Origin: Arthrobacter sp. ZGTC131
Lineage (GTDB): Bacteria; Actinomycetota; Actinomycetes; Actinomycetales; Micrococcaceae
Assembly (NCBI RefSeq): GCF_002929275.1
Contig: NZ_PJIK01000001.1
Coordinates: 611,261 to 675,260 of the forward strand
Direction: 5' to 3'
Length of the DNA stretch: 64,000 nt
Positions 1 to 8,459 of the stretch are shown here, in pieces (the first letter of the stretch is position 1; the number at the start of each line of letters is the position of its first letter). Under the pieces are notes generated by a model. It was not told the DNA's origin and made no database searches. It saw only the letters and a program-made list of their open reading frames with translations. The position numbers and the translations under genes are program-made.

Positions 1-83
1 GGGCCCGCCGGAACTAGAGTGGTCCAAGAATTCAGTAGCCACCGCGCACATGCACGCGCACAGATATTGGGGGTAGATGCCAC

Positions 84-1157
84 GTGGCAGGTAATTTGTG
101 GGGCGCGGACGTCGCCCGGCTGCGCACACTCGCGCAGCAGTTCGGGACGGTCTCCGAAAACCTGCTGCAGACGTCGACGGTGCTGACCAACCAGATCAAC
201 AACAACCCGTCATGGAAGGGCAACGACGCCAGTCAGTTCCGCTCCGACTGGAACGGCAGCCACCGGACGCTTATCCAGCAAACAGCGGCTCGGCTGAAGC
301 AGGAATCCCGGAAGCTCCTCGAGAACGCCGACGAGCAGGAGAAGGCCAGTGACGCCTCCCCTGGCTCGGGCGGTGGACCAGGCGCCATGGGCGTCCCCGG
401 CGGGGCGCTGGCAGGCGCAGCGGGCGGCCTGCTGGTTGCCAACGCCATGAACGCCCACAAGCTCATCAAGGCACCCTTCACCCTGGCCAAACACGCAGGC
501 CAGTACGGCTGGGTGCTGAAGAACGAGCGGGCGGATTTCATCAAGTCGCTGACCAAGGGCCAGCACCGACTCGGCGGCCCCGTCTTTGATAGCCGCAACC
601 TGCTGCAGTCCACGGCAAAGACCCGCGCTCTCGAAGGCCTCCTGAGGGAAGCCTCGGAAAAAAGCCCTGGGGTCCGCCTCGCCGAGAAGGCCTCGGACAT
701 TACCTCGCTGAAGAACCTGCACAAGTACATTGGCCCGCTGGAGAAGCTCGCCCCGATATTGGACGAAAAGAACCTGATCGGTGCGGGATCGAGGCTTGAA
801 TGGCTCGGCAAGTCCGGCCTCGCCCGGACCCTCGGCTGGACGGGGGTTTTGTTCAGCGGCTACGAAACCTACAAAAGCTTCTCCGAGGGCAAGTTGGCGG
901 ACGGCGCCGTCAACTTGGGAAAGACGATGCTGGGCGTCGGCTGCTTCCTGCCGCCTCCTGCCGGAACCGTCTGCCAGGTCGCCAGCGTCGGGATTGCCAT
1001 CTACGAGAACTGGGACACCATCAGCAGCGTGGGCAAGAACGTCGGCGAGGGTATCGTCAACGCGGTGAAGGATCCCGGCAAGTTCGTCAGCGACGCGGCG
1101 GATACGGTAACGGACGGCCTAAAGTCCGTGGGCAATTTCCTCGGAATCGGTGGATAG
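84..1157 (+). CDS. WXG100-domain protein, probable type VII secretion substrate
   Basis: This 357-residue protein opens with a helical WXG100-like domain of about 95 residues; a W-K-G turn near residue 44 sits between two predicted helices. A Gly/Ala-rich linker follows (about 95-125), then a helical region and a hydrophobic C-terminal part with two cysteines and several Gly/Ala-rich stretches (about 255-357). The start is GTG, with a run of five G bases about ten bases upstream; an ATG at 76 is in another frame and stops at once. WXG100 heads fused to longer tails are typical of substrates or effectors of ESX/type VII secretion. It is followed closely by two small genes, which suggests a secreted protein with its chaperone or immunity partners. 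The C-terminal function is not recognised, and no ESX core component is visible. Confidence 0.75.
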   Translation: MAGNLWGADVARLRTLAQQFGTVSENLLQTSTVLTNQINNNPSWKGNDASQFRSDWNGSHRTLIQQTAARLKQESRKLLENADEQEKASDASPGSGGGPGAMGVPGGALAGAAGGLLVANAMNAHKLIKAPFTLAKHAGQYGWVLKNERADFIKSLTKGQHRLGGPVFDSRNLLQSTAKTRALEGLLREASEKSPGVRLAEKASDITSLKNLHKYIGPLEKLAPILDEKNLIGAGSRLEWLGKSGLARTLGWTGVLFSGYETYKSFSEGKLADGAVNLGKTMLGVGCFLPPPAGTVCQVASVGIAIYENWDTISSVGKNVGEGIVNAVKDPGKFVSDAADTVTDGLKSVGNFLGIGG

Positions 1158-1166
1158 GAGACCAGC

Positions 1167-1820
1167 ATGACTGTTCAGGACCAGACACAGCAGGAGCCTC
1201 GGCTCGGCGTCGACGTTATTGGATTCGGCGTGGGCGAGTTTGCCTATCTGCTCAATGTGTTCGAAGGGCCGGCACGGGACCGGTCCGTCAGCGTCTTCCG
1301 CGCCGAGGAAATGGTGAACGACGTTAGCCTGTCAACGGCCGGTGCATCGTCGCTCATGGCGCGTGACATGGCCACCATCGATGAGGACGGCGATCTGGGC
1401 GTGACCGGTGTCGCAGCCGCAGTCGCCACAGCCCTCGGACAAGCGACGCGTTGGACGGAAATCTCCCTTCTGGCCGGCGAAGCCATGGACAACGTGGCTC
1501 TCCTGGAAGCGCCGGGCGTGTCCCTGATGCTTCAGCCGCGGCTGCTGGGAACCTGGTTCGTGTTTGCCCAGGACCCGGCGATCACTTCGGCTGAGGCGAC
1601 TCTTCGCGTCGTACGGCAGCACGTCGAGCAGAACCACGGCGGTTCCGCGTATCTCGTATGCAAGACGCTGGGCTCCGAACAGCATCTGCTGATCCGGCGT
1701 GAAGACGACACCTGGACCACCGGCATCCCGGACTTCGACAAGGATGATGTCGCCGAAACGGCCGGCTTGGACGAGGCCGGGCTGCTCGCTGCGATCGAGA
1801 CCGCCCGTGGCGCGGCGTAG
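1167..1820 (+). CDS. Hypothetical protein in the WXG100 operon
   Basis: This 217-residue soluble protein has no signal peptide or membrane segment and starts nine bases after the WXG100 gene, with a GGAG motif just before its ATG. The sequence is acidic and moderately hydrophobic, and I do not recognise the family. Its position between a WXG100-type protein and a small membrane protein suggests a dedicated chaperone (EspG-like in role) or a neutralising partner, but that is inferred from context only. Its last 14 bases overlap the next gene, so translation is probably coupled. Confidence 0.7.
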   Translation: MTVQDQTQQEPRLGVDVIGFGVGEFAYLLNVFEGPARDRSVSVFRAEEMVNDVSLSTAGASSLMARDMATIDEDGDLGVTGVAAAVATALGQATRWTEISLLAGEAMDNVALLEAPGVSLMLQPRLLGTWFVFAQDPAITSAEATLRVVRQHVEQNHGGSAYLVCKTLGSEQHLLIRREDDTWTTGIPDFDKDDVAETAGLDEAGLLAAIETARGAA

Positions 1821-2208
1821 CCAGGGAGTTCCGCAGGAACCGGGCTATGTGCCGTCCCGCCCTTCAGGCGACCAGCTGATCTACCGCCGGGCGGAGAACG
1901 GCGAGATGGTGGGCTACACGCCGGACGAGTACGGAGTGCGCAAGGACGACGGCGGCGGCTTGGTCAAGCCCGTCAACAGCTCCGGCGGGATTCTTTTTCT
2001 CGCGCTCCTCCTAACGGCAGGCATGGGTGTGCTGGTCTACTTTGTCGTCCAGGTTGCGGTGCAGGGCTCATGGCACATATTCGGCGAAGTCTGGTGGGTT
2101 TTCCCGGCGTGTATTTATCCCTTCACGTTCGCCTGGGCCAGCTATTTCAAGGAGCGGCGGGCCGAGAAACTGCGCAAAGCCCGCAACCTTGCCCGTCCGG
2201 TTGAGTAG
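1807..2208 (+). CDS. Small membrane protein in the WXG100 operon
   Basis: I place the start at the GTG at 1807, inside the end of the preceding gene, giving 133 residues. An upstream ATG at 1699 would put 36 low-complexity residues in front and lie wholly within the other gene. The protein has a polar N-terminal segment of about 55 residues, two hydrophobic helices (about 60-82 and 90-112) and a basic Arg/Lys-rich tail. Such a two-helix protein next to a secreted WXG100 protein could be a membrane immunity or anchoring factor; no family is recognised. Confidence 0.65.
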   Translation: MARRSQGVPQEPGYVPSRPSGDQLIYRRAENGEMVGYTPDEYGVRKDDGGGLVKPVNSSGGILFLALLLTAGMGVLVYFVVQVAVQGSWHIFGEVWWVFPACIYPFTFAWASYFKERRAEKLRKARNLARPVE

Positions 2209-2280
2209 GTTTTCGCGTCTGTCGGCTGCGGCTGGCCCCGGGAGTGACGTAACCGACTGCGCCTTGCAGGCTCCAAAGTC

Positions 2281-2286
2281 TAAACT
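2281..2286 (+). promoter_or_regulatory. -10 box of asd, probable leaderless promoter
   Basis: A TAAACT hexamer ends six bases before the asd ATG. In actinobacteria this spacing places the transcription start on or next to the initiating A, so asd is probably translated from a leaderless mRNA. No good Shine-Dalgarno sequence precedes the ATG. No convincing -35 is seen at 17 bases. Confidence 0.55.
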
Positions 2287-2292
2287 GGCCCA

Positions 2293-3423
2293 ATGACTAC
2301 AGCAGCTTCTCCGTCCGTTGGACTGGTCGGTTGGCGTGGCATGGTCGGTTCCGTCCTGATGCAGCGAATGCAGGATGAGGGCGACTTCGCCAACGTCAAC
2401 CCAGTATTTTTCTCCACCTCAAACGCGGGAGGTGCCGCCCCGTCGTTTGCTGACGGGGCCGGCAAGCTCGAGGACGCGTTCGACGTCGAGACGCTGGCGA
2501 AGCTGCCGATTATCGTGACCGCCCAGGGCGGGGACTACACCAAGCAGGTCCACGGCGAACTGCGCAGCCGCGGCTGGGACGGCCTCTGGATCGACGCGGC
2601 ATCGACGCTGCGCATGAACGACGACTCCATCATCGTGCTGGACCCGATCAACCGGGACGTCATCGACAAAGGCCTCGCCAACGGCACCAAGGACTTCATC
2701 GGCGGCAACTGCACTGTGTCCTGCATGCTGATGGGCCTCGGCGGCCTGTTCAAGAACGGCCTCGTTGAGTGGGGCACGTCCATGACCTACCAGGCTGCCT
2801 CCGGCGGCGGGGCACGGCACATGCGCGAGCTTCTCAGCCAGTTCGGCACGCTCAACGCCGAGGTCAGTACGGAACTGGACGACCCGGCGTCGGCCATTCT
2901 GGACATCGACCGCAAGGTCCTGGCCCACCAGCGCACCGACATCGACGCCTCGCAGTTCGGGGTGCCGCTGGCCGGCTCCCTGATCCCCTGGATCGACGCC
3001 GACCTGGGCAACGGCCAGTCCAAGGAAGAGTGGAAGGCAGGTGTCGAGACCAACAAGATCCTCGGCACCTCGGACGAGAACCACATCATCATGGACGGCC
3101 TGTGCATCCGGATCGGCGCCATGCGTTCCCACTCCCAGGCCCTCACCCTGAAGCTGCGTGAAGACCTGTCCGTTGCCGAAATCGAGAAGCTGCTCGACGA
3201 AGACAACGAGTGGGCCAAGGTTGTGCCCAACACCAAGGAAGCGTCGATGGCCGATCTCACGCCGGTGGCAGCTTCGGGCACGCTGGACATCCCGGTGGGC
3301 CGAATCCGTAAGCTCGAGATGGGCCCGGAGTACATCAGCGCCTTCACCGTGGGCGACCAGCTCCTGTGGGGCGCAGCCGAGCCTCTCCGGCGCATGCTGA
3401 ACATCGCGACCGGAACTCTGTAA
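2293..3423 (+). CDS. asd: Aspartate-semialdehyde dehydrogenase
   Basis: The enzyme reduces aspartyl-4-phosphate to aspartate semialdehyde with NADPH, the branch point to lysine/diaminopimelate, threonine and methionine. Its 376 residues fit the larger Asd class: an N-terminal NADP-binding G-W-R-G-M-V-G motif at 12-19, the catalytic cysteine in GGNCTVS (Cys140), and a late R-S-H-S-Q motif holding the catalytic histidine. This is the form best known from gamma-proteobacteria, longer than the roughly 345-residue form usually paired with lysC in actinobacteria. It stands alone, with a terminator behind it. Confidence 0.95.
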   Translation: MTTAASPSVGLVGWRGMVGSVLMQRMQDEGDFANVNPVFFSTSNAGGAAPSFADGAGKLEDAFDVETLAKLPIIVTAQGGDYTKQVHGELRSRGWDGLWIDAASTLRMNDDSIIVLDPINRDVIDKGLANGTKDFIGGNCTVSCMLMGLGGLFKNGLVEWGTSMTYQAASGGGARHMRELLSQFGTLNAEVSTELDDPASAILDIDRKVLAHQRTDIDASQFGVPLAGSLIPWIDADLGNGQSKEEWKAGVETNKILGTSDENHIIMDGLCIRIGAMRSHSQALTLKLREDLSVAEIEKLLDEDNEWAKVVPNTKEASMADLTPVAASGTLDIPVGRIRKLEMGPEYISAFTVGDQLLWGAAEPLRRMLNIATGTL

Positions 3424-3455
3424 CCACCAGCTCAGGCGGCCCAGCCCCGCACGAA

Positions 3456-3498
3456 CGGCCCTGCCCGGGGCCGCTCATGCGGTGCGGGGCCGCTTTTT
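3456..3498 (+). terminator. Probable terminator of asd
   Basis: An imperfect nine-base-pair stem (CGGCCCTGC with GCGGGGCCG, one G-U pair) with a GC-rich loop is followed directly by CTTTTT, 33 bases after the asd stop codon. The next gene is convergent. Confidence 0.6.
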
Positions 3499-3520
3499 GC
3501 GTTTCAGCCAGGGGGAGCCG

Positions 3521-4627
3521 TCAGGCCGCGAGGAACCTCTCGTACCGCTCGGCGGCCCTGATGAAGGCAGCCAGGGTGGCCGGGCCCAGCGGCTTGGCTT
3601 CGTCGAAGGGAACGGGCACGACGCCGGCAGCCCGGCCGCTCCCCTGCCTCCCCCACGTTCCAATCACCTCGCCGCCGGCTACGACGGCCTTCTTGAATAC
3701 ACCGTTGCCGCCCGGGACGATCTTCTGCGCATGCTCCGGGGGAAGCACGAGGCTCCGGTCCGTGTAGCCGAGAACGAATTCATCGAACCCGGGCAGGGCA
3801 AGGACGGCGCGCTGCCCCGGGACGCCGTCGTCAAGCAGCGCGGCCGTCTCCGGTGAGAGCCAATAGCCCGTTCCGCCAAATTCCAGTTCCACGAGCTCCC
3901 CGCTGACCGTTGCCAAAGCGGCCCGGGCCTCCGTGAGCGTGGAGTTGGACCACCATGCGAAATCCCGCACCGTGGCCGGGCCGTGGCTGCGCAGGTACCG
4001 GAGCAGCAACTCCGCGATGCCCTCGTCACGGCCGAGGTCCCGGGACGTGGTGATCCACTCGTCGAACGCCACGAATTTCTGCTGGTTCCCGTCCAGCGGC
4101 CCGGGCACCAGCGACGCACTCTGGCATAGCATCCAGAGCAGGTGAATGCCCCGTTGATTCTTGGTGGCCTGCCCGGCCGTTTCAAAAGCGGCGAACAGCT
4201 CCTCGCGGCTGGCAGCTCGGCCGCCCGAAACGAGGCCGAGCGCAATCTCCCGGCAGGCCTCGACATCCGCGCTGGTGATCTCCAGTTGCCGGTGCCGTCC
4301 CGACGTGCCCTGGACCATCCGTCCGGTGGTGATGTTCAGGATCCAGCGGAGATCCTCCGGTGCCAGCAGATGCAGAGTGCCGCGCATCGGCCAGGACCTG
4401 ACCACGGCCCCTGCCTCGAGGGCCTCCCGGACATCGCTCAGCCCGGCGCCGGGAACGCGCGAGCCCACCGCCCAGAGTGCCGCCTGAAGATCCTGGGCCT
4501 GCATGGCCGTCATCGAGCGGACCGCCTCCGGAACGCTGCAAAAGCCCTCGCCCAGAAGTCCCTGCGACGCCATTCTCAGGCGGCCCATGACCTTGGAGGT
4601 GACGCGCGTCTTCGTTGCTGCTCCCAT
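3521..4627 (-). CDS. AlkZ-like winged-helix DNA glycosylase (HTH_42 family)
   Basis: This 368-residue protein belongs to the winged-helix HTH_42 (DUF1006) family, whose characterised members are the DNA glycosylases AlkZ (Streptomyces) and AlkX/YcaQ (E. coli), which excise bulky N-alkylated bases and unhook interstrand crosslinks. Within a conserved M-Q-A-Q-D-L-Q-A-A-L-W stretch it has Gln43-Ala44-Gln45, matching the QxQ catalytic motif of AlkZ rather than the QxD of AlkX. The family signature R-S-W-P-M-R-G-T-L-H follows about 30 residues later. The ATG lies six bases after a TAGGAT box, so it is probably leaderless. It is a single gene, convergent with asd. Confidence 0.85.
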   Translation of the reverse strand: MGAATKTRVTSKVMGRLRMASQGLLGEGFCSVPEAVRSMTAMQAQDLQAALWAVGSRVPGAGLSDVREALEAGAVVRSWPMRGTLHLLAPEDLRWILNITTGRMVQGTSGRHRQLEITSADVEACREIALGLVSGGRAASREELFAAFETAGQATKNQRGIHLLWMLCQSASLVPGPLDGNQQKFVAFDEWITTSRDLGRDEGIAELLLRYLRSHGPATVRDFAWWSNSTLTEARAALATVSGELVELEFGGTGYWLSPETAALLDDGVPGQRAVLALPGFDEFVLGYTDRSLVLPPEHAQKIVPGGNGVFKKAVVAGGEVIGTWGRQGSGRAAGVVPVPFDEAKPLGPATLAAFIRAAERYERFLAA

Positions 4628-4727
4628 GGCCCCATCCTAGGACCGGCGACCGGCGTGCGGCGCCGTGCCCCGCCCAAACCGGCTGCTGGCAGGGATACTG
4701 CCGAGCCGCGCGCGGGTCTTCCGGGTT

Positions 4728-5795
4728 CTAGAGCTCGACGCCGATCAGCAGCGGCTCCGGGTGGAGTTCAATGCCAAAACGCCCGACGACGCCGGCGCGC
4801 ACCTCGCGCGCGATCGCCACCATGTCCGCAGCACTCGCGGAGCCCCGGTTGGTGATGGCCAGGGTGTGCTTGGTGGACAGCGAGGCCCGGCCGCCGGAGA
4901 CACTGCCGGCCTCGAGCCCGAAGCCCTTGCCGAACCCGGACTGGTCGATCAACCACGCCGCGGAGAGCTTCACCAGGCCGTCCGAACCGGCCGGATACTG
5001 CGGAGCGCTGTCCGGCAGCCCGGCCGCCACCCCGGTGGGGACGATGGGGTTGGTGAAGAACGAACCGGTGGAGTACGTGTCGCGGTCGGCGGGATCCAGC
5101 ACCATGCCCTTCGATGCGCGCAGGCGAAGCACCTCGCGGCGGACGTCGTTTGAATAGGCCCGCTGGCCCTGCTCGACACCGAGGACCCTGGCCAGCTCGG
5201 CGTAGCGGATGGGTGCGCTCATGCGGCCCAGCGGGAGCTGGAATTCGACGGTGAGCACCACATAGCGCGGCGAACCGTTGACCGTGGTCTGCTTGAGGAT
5301 GGAGTCCCGGTAGCCGAACTTGAGCTCGGAGTTGGTGAAGGTCTTCACTGCGTTGCGTTCCCGGTCCCAGGTGCGCACCGCTGCGATGGTCTGCGACACG
5401 TCGGAACCGTACGCGCCCACGTTCTGCACCGGCGTCGCACCGGTGGCCCCAGGAATGCCGGACAGCGCTTCGATCCCGGACCAGGCGTGCAGCACCGCAT
5501 GCTCCACGAGGGCGTCCCAGTTGTGCCCTGCCTGGACCACCACGGCCACACCGCCGCAGGAGTCCTCGGCGTTAACGGTGAACCCTTCGGAGGCGATCTT
5601 CACGACCGTCCCGGGGAACCCGTCGTCGGAAATCAACAGGTTGGAGCCGCCGCCGATAATCAACAGCGGCTCACCGGCCGCGTCCGCCGTCCGCACGGCG
5701 TCGATGATCTCCGCTTCCGTGCGGGCCTCGATGTAGTTGCCGGCGGGGCCGCCGACGGCAGCCGTGGTCAGGTCGGAAAGCATTGTGGGAGTCAC
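4728..5795 (-). CDS. murB: UDP-N-acetylenolpyruvoylglucosamine reductase
   Basis: MurB reduces UDP-GlcNAc-enolpyruvate to UDP-MurNAc with NADPH and FAD in cytoplasmic peptidoglycan synthesis. The 355 residues show the FAD-binding G-G-G-S-N-L-L motif near residue 50, a G-I-P-G-x-x-G-A-x-P-V-Q-N-x-G-A-Y motif (about 112-130), the proton-donor serine region G-S-F-F-x-N-P, and a closing E-L-H-P-E segment with the catalytic glutamate. The start is GTG at 5795, six bases after a TAAGCT -10 box; a later ATG four codons in is possible. Upstream lie an MFS gene and a UPF0336/MaoC pair, a common arrangement near murB in actinobacteria. Confidence 0.95.
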   Translation of the reverse strand: MTPTMLSDLTTAAVGGPAGNYIEARTEAEIIDAVRTADAAGEPLLIIGGGSNLLISDDGFPGTVVKIASEGFTVNAEDSCGGVAVVVQAGHNWDALVEHAVLHAWSGIEALSGIPGATGATPVQNVGAYGSDVSQTIAAVRTWDRERNAVKTFTNSELKFGYRDSILKQTTVNGSPRYVVLTVEFQLPLGRMSAPIRYAELARVLGVEQGQRAYSNDVRREVLRLRASKGMVLDPADRDTYSTGSFFTNPIVPTGVAAGLPDSAPQYPAGSDGLVKLSAAWLIDQSGFGKGFGLEAGSVSGGRASLSTKHTLAITNRGSASAADMVAIAREVRAGVVGRFGIELHPEPLLIGVEL

Positions 5796-5931
5796 CTGTC
5801 CAGCTTAACCGGGATTGCCGCGGCGCCTGCTACCGGGCCTTCCGCCCAGTCCGGACGCCGAGGCCGCCAGCCCGCCCGGACGTCCCGGCCGCCGGCCAGC
5901 GGAACCCGCCCGCTTTCCCGTGTACCGAAGC

Positions 5932-7194
5932 CTACGGAAGCTTGCGGGCCACCGGGGAGAGCAGGAAGCTCACCACCAGCACGGCCATGACGGCCAGCAG
6001 GGAGTGGAGAATCCCGACGTGCTCGGCCAGCAGCCCCAGCAGCGGCGGGCCGCAGAGGAACGCGCCGTACCCGATGGTGGACACGACGGAGACGCGTGCG
6101 GCCGCCTTGGCGGGGTCGTCGGCCGCGGCGGACATGCCCACCGGGAATCCCAGGGAAGCCCCGAGCCCCCAGACGGCCAGCGCGGCGTAGGCCAGCCAGG
6201 GAACGGGTGCGAAGACGAACAGCGCCAGCCCCGCAACGGCCAGCGCGGAGCACCAGCGCATCACGGGAACCCGGCCGAACCGGTCCAGCACCACGGTGCC
6301 GGCGAACCGTCCGATGGTCATGAAGGTGACGAAGATCCCGTAGCCGGCGGCCCCGGCGGCGTCGGACTGGTGGTGGCCGTCGGCGAGCGCCAGCGCCACC
6401 CAGTCCCCCGCTGCGCCCTCGGCCAGGGCAAGTCCCAGGACCATGACTCCCAGCAGCAGCGTCCGCTTGTCCCGCCAGGCCTGGGCGATCTTGCGCTTGT
6501 TGTCCAGCGGCGGCTCGCTGTCCCCGGCCCGGATGATGGGCAGCGGGCCGGTGGAGGGGTCCTCGAAGTTGTCCGGCCGGTACGTGGCGCGGGAGATCAC
6601 AGGGGTGACGTCGGCGCGGAACCAGCCGGCCGCCGTCGTCACCGAAACTGCCACCACCACACCGGCGGCAGCGAGATGCCAAAACACCGGCACACTCGTA
6701 GCCGCGGCCCAGGCCCCCAGCCCGGCACCGGCCACCGTACCCAAGCTGAACGCTCCGTGGAGGCGCGGCATAATGTGCCGGCCCACGGCCCGCTCCACGG
6801 CGGCGCCTTCCACATTGGACGCGGTGTTCCAGCTCGCGGTGCCGAGGCCGATCACGGCCAGCCCGGCGGCAACAGCCAGCGGACTTGATAGCACGGACGT
6901 GCCAAATCCCGCCAGGACCAGTCCGATGCCCACCATGATGCTGCCGGTCCGGATGGTCCGCTTCGAGCCGAGCCGCAGCACGATCAGCCCCGAGGCTGAC
7001 ACCGAGAGGAAGGAGCCGGCCGTCATGCACAGCAGCAGCAGCCCGATGGTCCCCGGCGTGAGGTTCAGTCCGTCGCGGATCGCGGGCAGGCGGGAGACCC
7101 AGGACGCGAAGGCGATGCCGCTGGCGCAGTAGGCCACTACCACCGCGTTGCGCCAGAGGGTGACCTCCCGTGCCTGGACTGCGGTGGAGCTCAA
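5932..7194 (-). CDS. MFS transporter
   Basis: This 420-residue protein has about 12 hydrophobic segments and an R-x-G-S-K-R loop between helices 2 and 3, as in the major facilitator superfamily. The overall look (an N-terminal L-W-R-N-A-V-V-V-A-Y segment, a long central cytoplasmic loop at about 190-220) resembles YbjJ-like sugar or drug MFS proteins. The substrate is unknown. The apparent start is TTG at 7194 with no strong ribosome site, so the exact start is uncertain. It lies 14 bases after the MaoC gene and may be cotranscribed with it. Confidence 0.85.
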   Translation of the reverse strand: MSSTAVQAREVTLWRNAVVVAYCASGIAFASWVSRLPAIRDGLNLTPGTIGLLLLCMTAGSFLSVSASGLIVLRLGSKRTIRTGSIMVGIGLVLAGFGTSVLSSPLAVAAGLAVIGLGTASWNTASNVEGAAVERAVGRHIMPRLHGAFSLGTVAGAGLGAWAAATSVPVFWHLAAAGVVVAVSVTTAAGWFRADVTPVISRATYRPDNFEDPSTGPLPIIRAGDSEPPLDNKRKIAQAWRDKRTLLLGVMVLGLALAEGAAGDWVALALADGHHQSDAAGAAGYGIFVTFMTIGRFAGTVVLDRFGRVPVMRWCSALAVAGLALFVFAPVPWLAYAALAVWGLGASLGFPVGMSAAADDPAKAAARVSVVSTIGYGAFLCGPPLLGLLAEHVGILHSLLAVMAVLVVSFLLSPVARKLP

Positions 7195-7208
7195 GAGCGG
7201 ATCACGCT

Positions 7209-7646
7209 TCAGGCCACCTTGACGAGCGCCTGGGCCTTCATGAGGACTTTCTGTCCGTCAAAGACCACGGCGAGGTCCACGCGCGCGGTGCGTGCCTCGG
7301 CGTCGAGCGCCCCGATGGCGCCGCTGACCTCGATGACGGCGCCGGCGGCGCCGGTTCCGGTGGTGTCGGCCACGAGGACCGGCTTGGTGAAGCGGGTCTG
7401 ATAGTCGACGACGGCGGCCGGGTCGCCTGCCCAGTCGGAGACGAGCTGCACGGCGGCTCCCATGGTGAACATGCCGTGTGCGATGACGCCCGGGAGCTCC
7501 ACGCCGGTGGCGAAGGCTTCGTTCCAGTGGATGGGGTTGAAGTCGCCGGACGCCCCGGCGTACTTGACCAGGTCCTGCCGGGTGACGTCGATGCTGCGGC
7601 CGCCGATGTCCTGGCCGACGCTGAGTTCTTCGAAAGTGGGGCTCAT
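7209..7646 (-). CDS. MaoC-family (R)-hydratase subunit
   Basis: A single hot-dog domain of 145 residues carries the hydratase motif G-D-F-N-P-I-H (about 34-40), whose Asp and His are the catalytic pair of MaoC/HadB-type (R)-3-hydroxyacyl thioester dehydratases. It begins two bases after the end of the UPF0336 gene, so the two probably form a heterodimer like mycobacterial HadA/HadB. The role is likely fatty acyl chain elongation or modification; the substrate chain length cannot be read from sequence. Confidence 0.9.
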   Translation of the reverse strand: MSPTFEELSVGQDIGGRSIDVTRQDLVKYAGASGDFNPIHWNEAFATGVELPGVIAHGMFTMGAAVQLVSDWAGDPAAVVDYQTRFTKPVLVADTTGTGAAGAVIEVSGAIGALDAEARTARVDLAVVFDGQKVLMKAQALVKVA

Positions 7647-7648
7647 GG

Positions 7649-8110
7649 CTACTGTCCCTCTCCGCGGACCAGGATGGATGACTTGGTGGTGGACACGGGC
7701 TCGCGCCCGTCCCCGTCCGTGAGCGCGAAAATCTCGGCGCGGGTGGTGATCATGGCACCGCCGCCCATGGCACGGACACCGTCGACGTGCAGCTCGGCTA
7801 CCAGGCGGTCGCCGGCAAAAATAGGGCGGTGGTGGGTGAAGCGCTGGTCTGCATGGACCACGCGGGAGAAGTCGATCCCGGCCTCCGGATCCTCGATCAG
7901 CTGCGCGTCGGCGCGCTGGGCGACGATGATGGCGAACGTGGGCGGCGCCACGAGGTCGCGGTGGCCCAGGCCCTGCGCGGCGTCGACGTCAAAGTGGGCG
8001 GGGTGGGTGGCCTTGACCGCGCGGGCAAACTCGCGGATTTTCTCGCGGCCGACGTCGTACACCTCTGCGGCAGGGTAGCTTCGTCCCTGCAGATCCGGAT
8101 TGATAGTCAT
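7649..8110 (-). CDS. UPF0336 / FAS1-like dehydratase subunit, partner of the MaoC protein
   Basis: This 153-residue protein is of the MaoC N-terminal (UPF0336) type, with segments such as R-E-K-I-R-E-F-A-R-A-V and A-P-P-T-F. Such subunits lack their own catalytic Asp-His pair and bind acyl chains in a heterodimer with the MaoC partner encoded directly downstream. I start it at the ATG at 8110, which lies seven bases after a TAGGCT box (leaderless); an upstream GTG would add 11 residues without similarity. The pair sits upstream of murB as in other actinobacteria. Confidence 0.88.
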   Translation of the reverse strand: MTINPDLQGRSYPAAEVYDVGREKIREFARAVKATHPAHFDVDAAQGLGHRDLVAPPTFAIIVAQRADAQLIEDPEAGIDFSRVVHADQRFTHHRPIFAGDRLVAELHVDGVRAMGGGAMITTRAEIFALTDGDGREPVSTTKSSILVRGEGQ

Positions 8111-8154
8111 GGGCTCAAGCCTACTGGGGTCGCCGCGGACCACCCAGTACGGGG

Positions 8155-8379
8155 CTACTTCCGCAGGTTCTTGCGGACCTGCTGGCCGCGAACCACCAGG
8201 CCGGCCACGTGCAGCACGAGGCCGAGGCCGATCACGGGCAGCGACGCCACCATGAGCCCCTGGTTGTGCGCGGCATTCCCCGCGAGATTCAGGATGATGC
8301 CGGCGGCGATCAGGCCCATCGCGCTGAAAACCAGGACTTTGTAAGAGGCGGGCGCCGAGGCCCAGAATTCGTTCAGCAC
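8155..8379 (-). CDS. Small DUF3188 membrane protein
   Basis: These 74 residues form two predicted transmembrane helices (about 15-35 and 43-62) with a basic C-terminal tail, the pattern of the DUF3188 family, which has no assigned function. The start is GTG, six bases after a TAAACT box and without a ribosome site, so it is probably leaderless. It stands alone between the MaoC pair and a DUF2797 gene on the same strand. Confidence 0.8.
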   Translation of the reverse strand: MLNEFWASAPASYKVLVFSAMGLIAAGIILNLAGNAAHNQGLMVASLPVIGLGLVLHVAGLVVRGQQVRKNLRK

Positions 8380-8459
8380 CGTGCCAGTTTACCGAGTTCC
8401 GGCGACCGCCCGTTCCGCTTGGGCGGCGGCGACGGGTCCGCGCCGCGGCGAAGGCGGCT

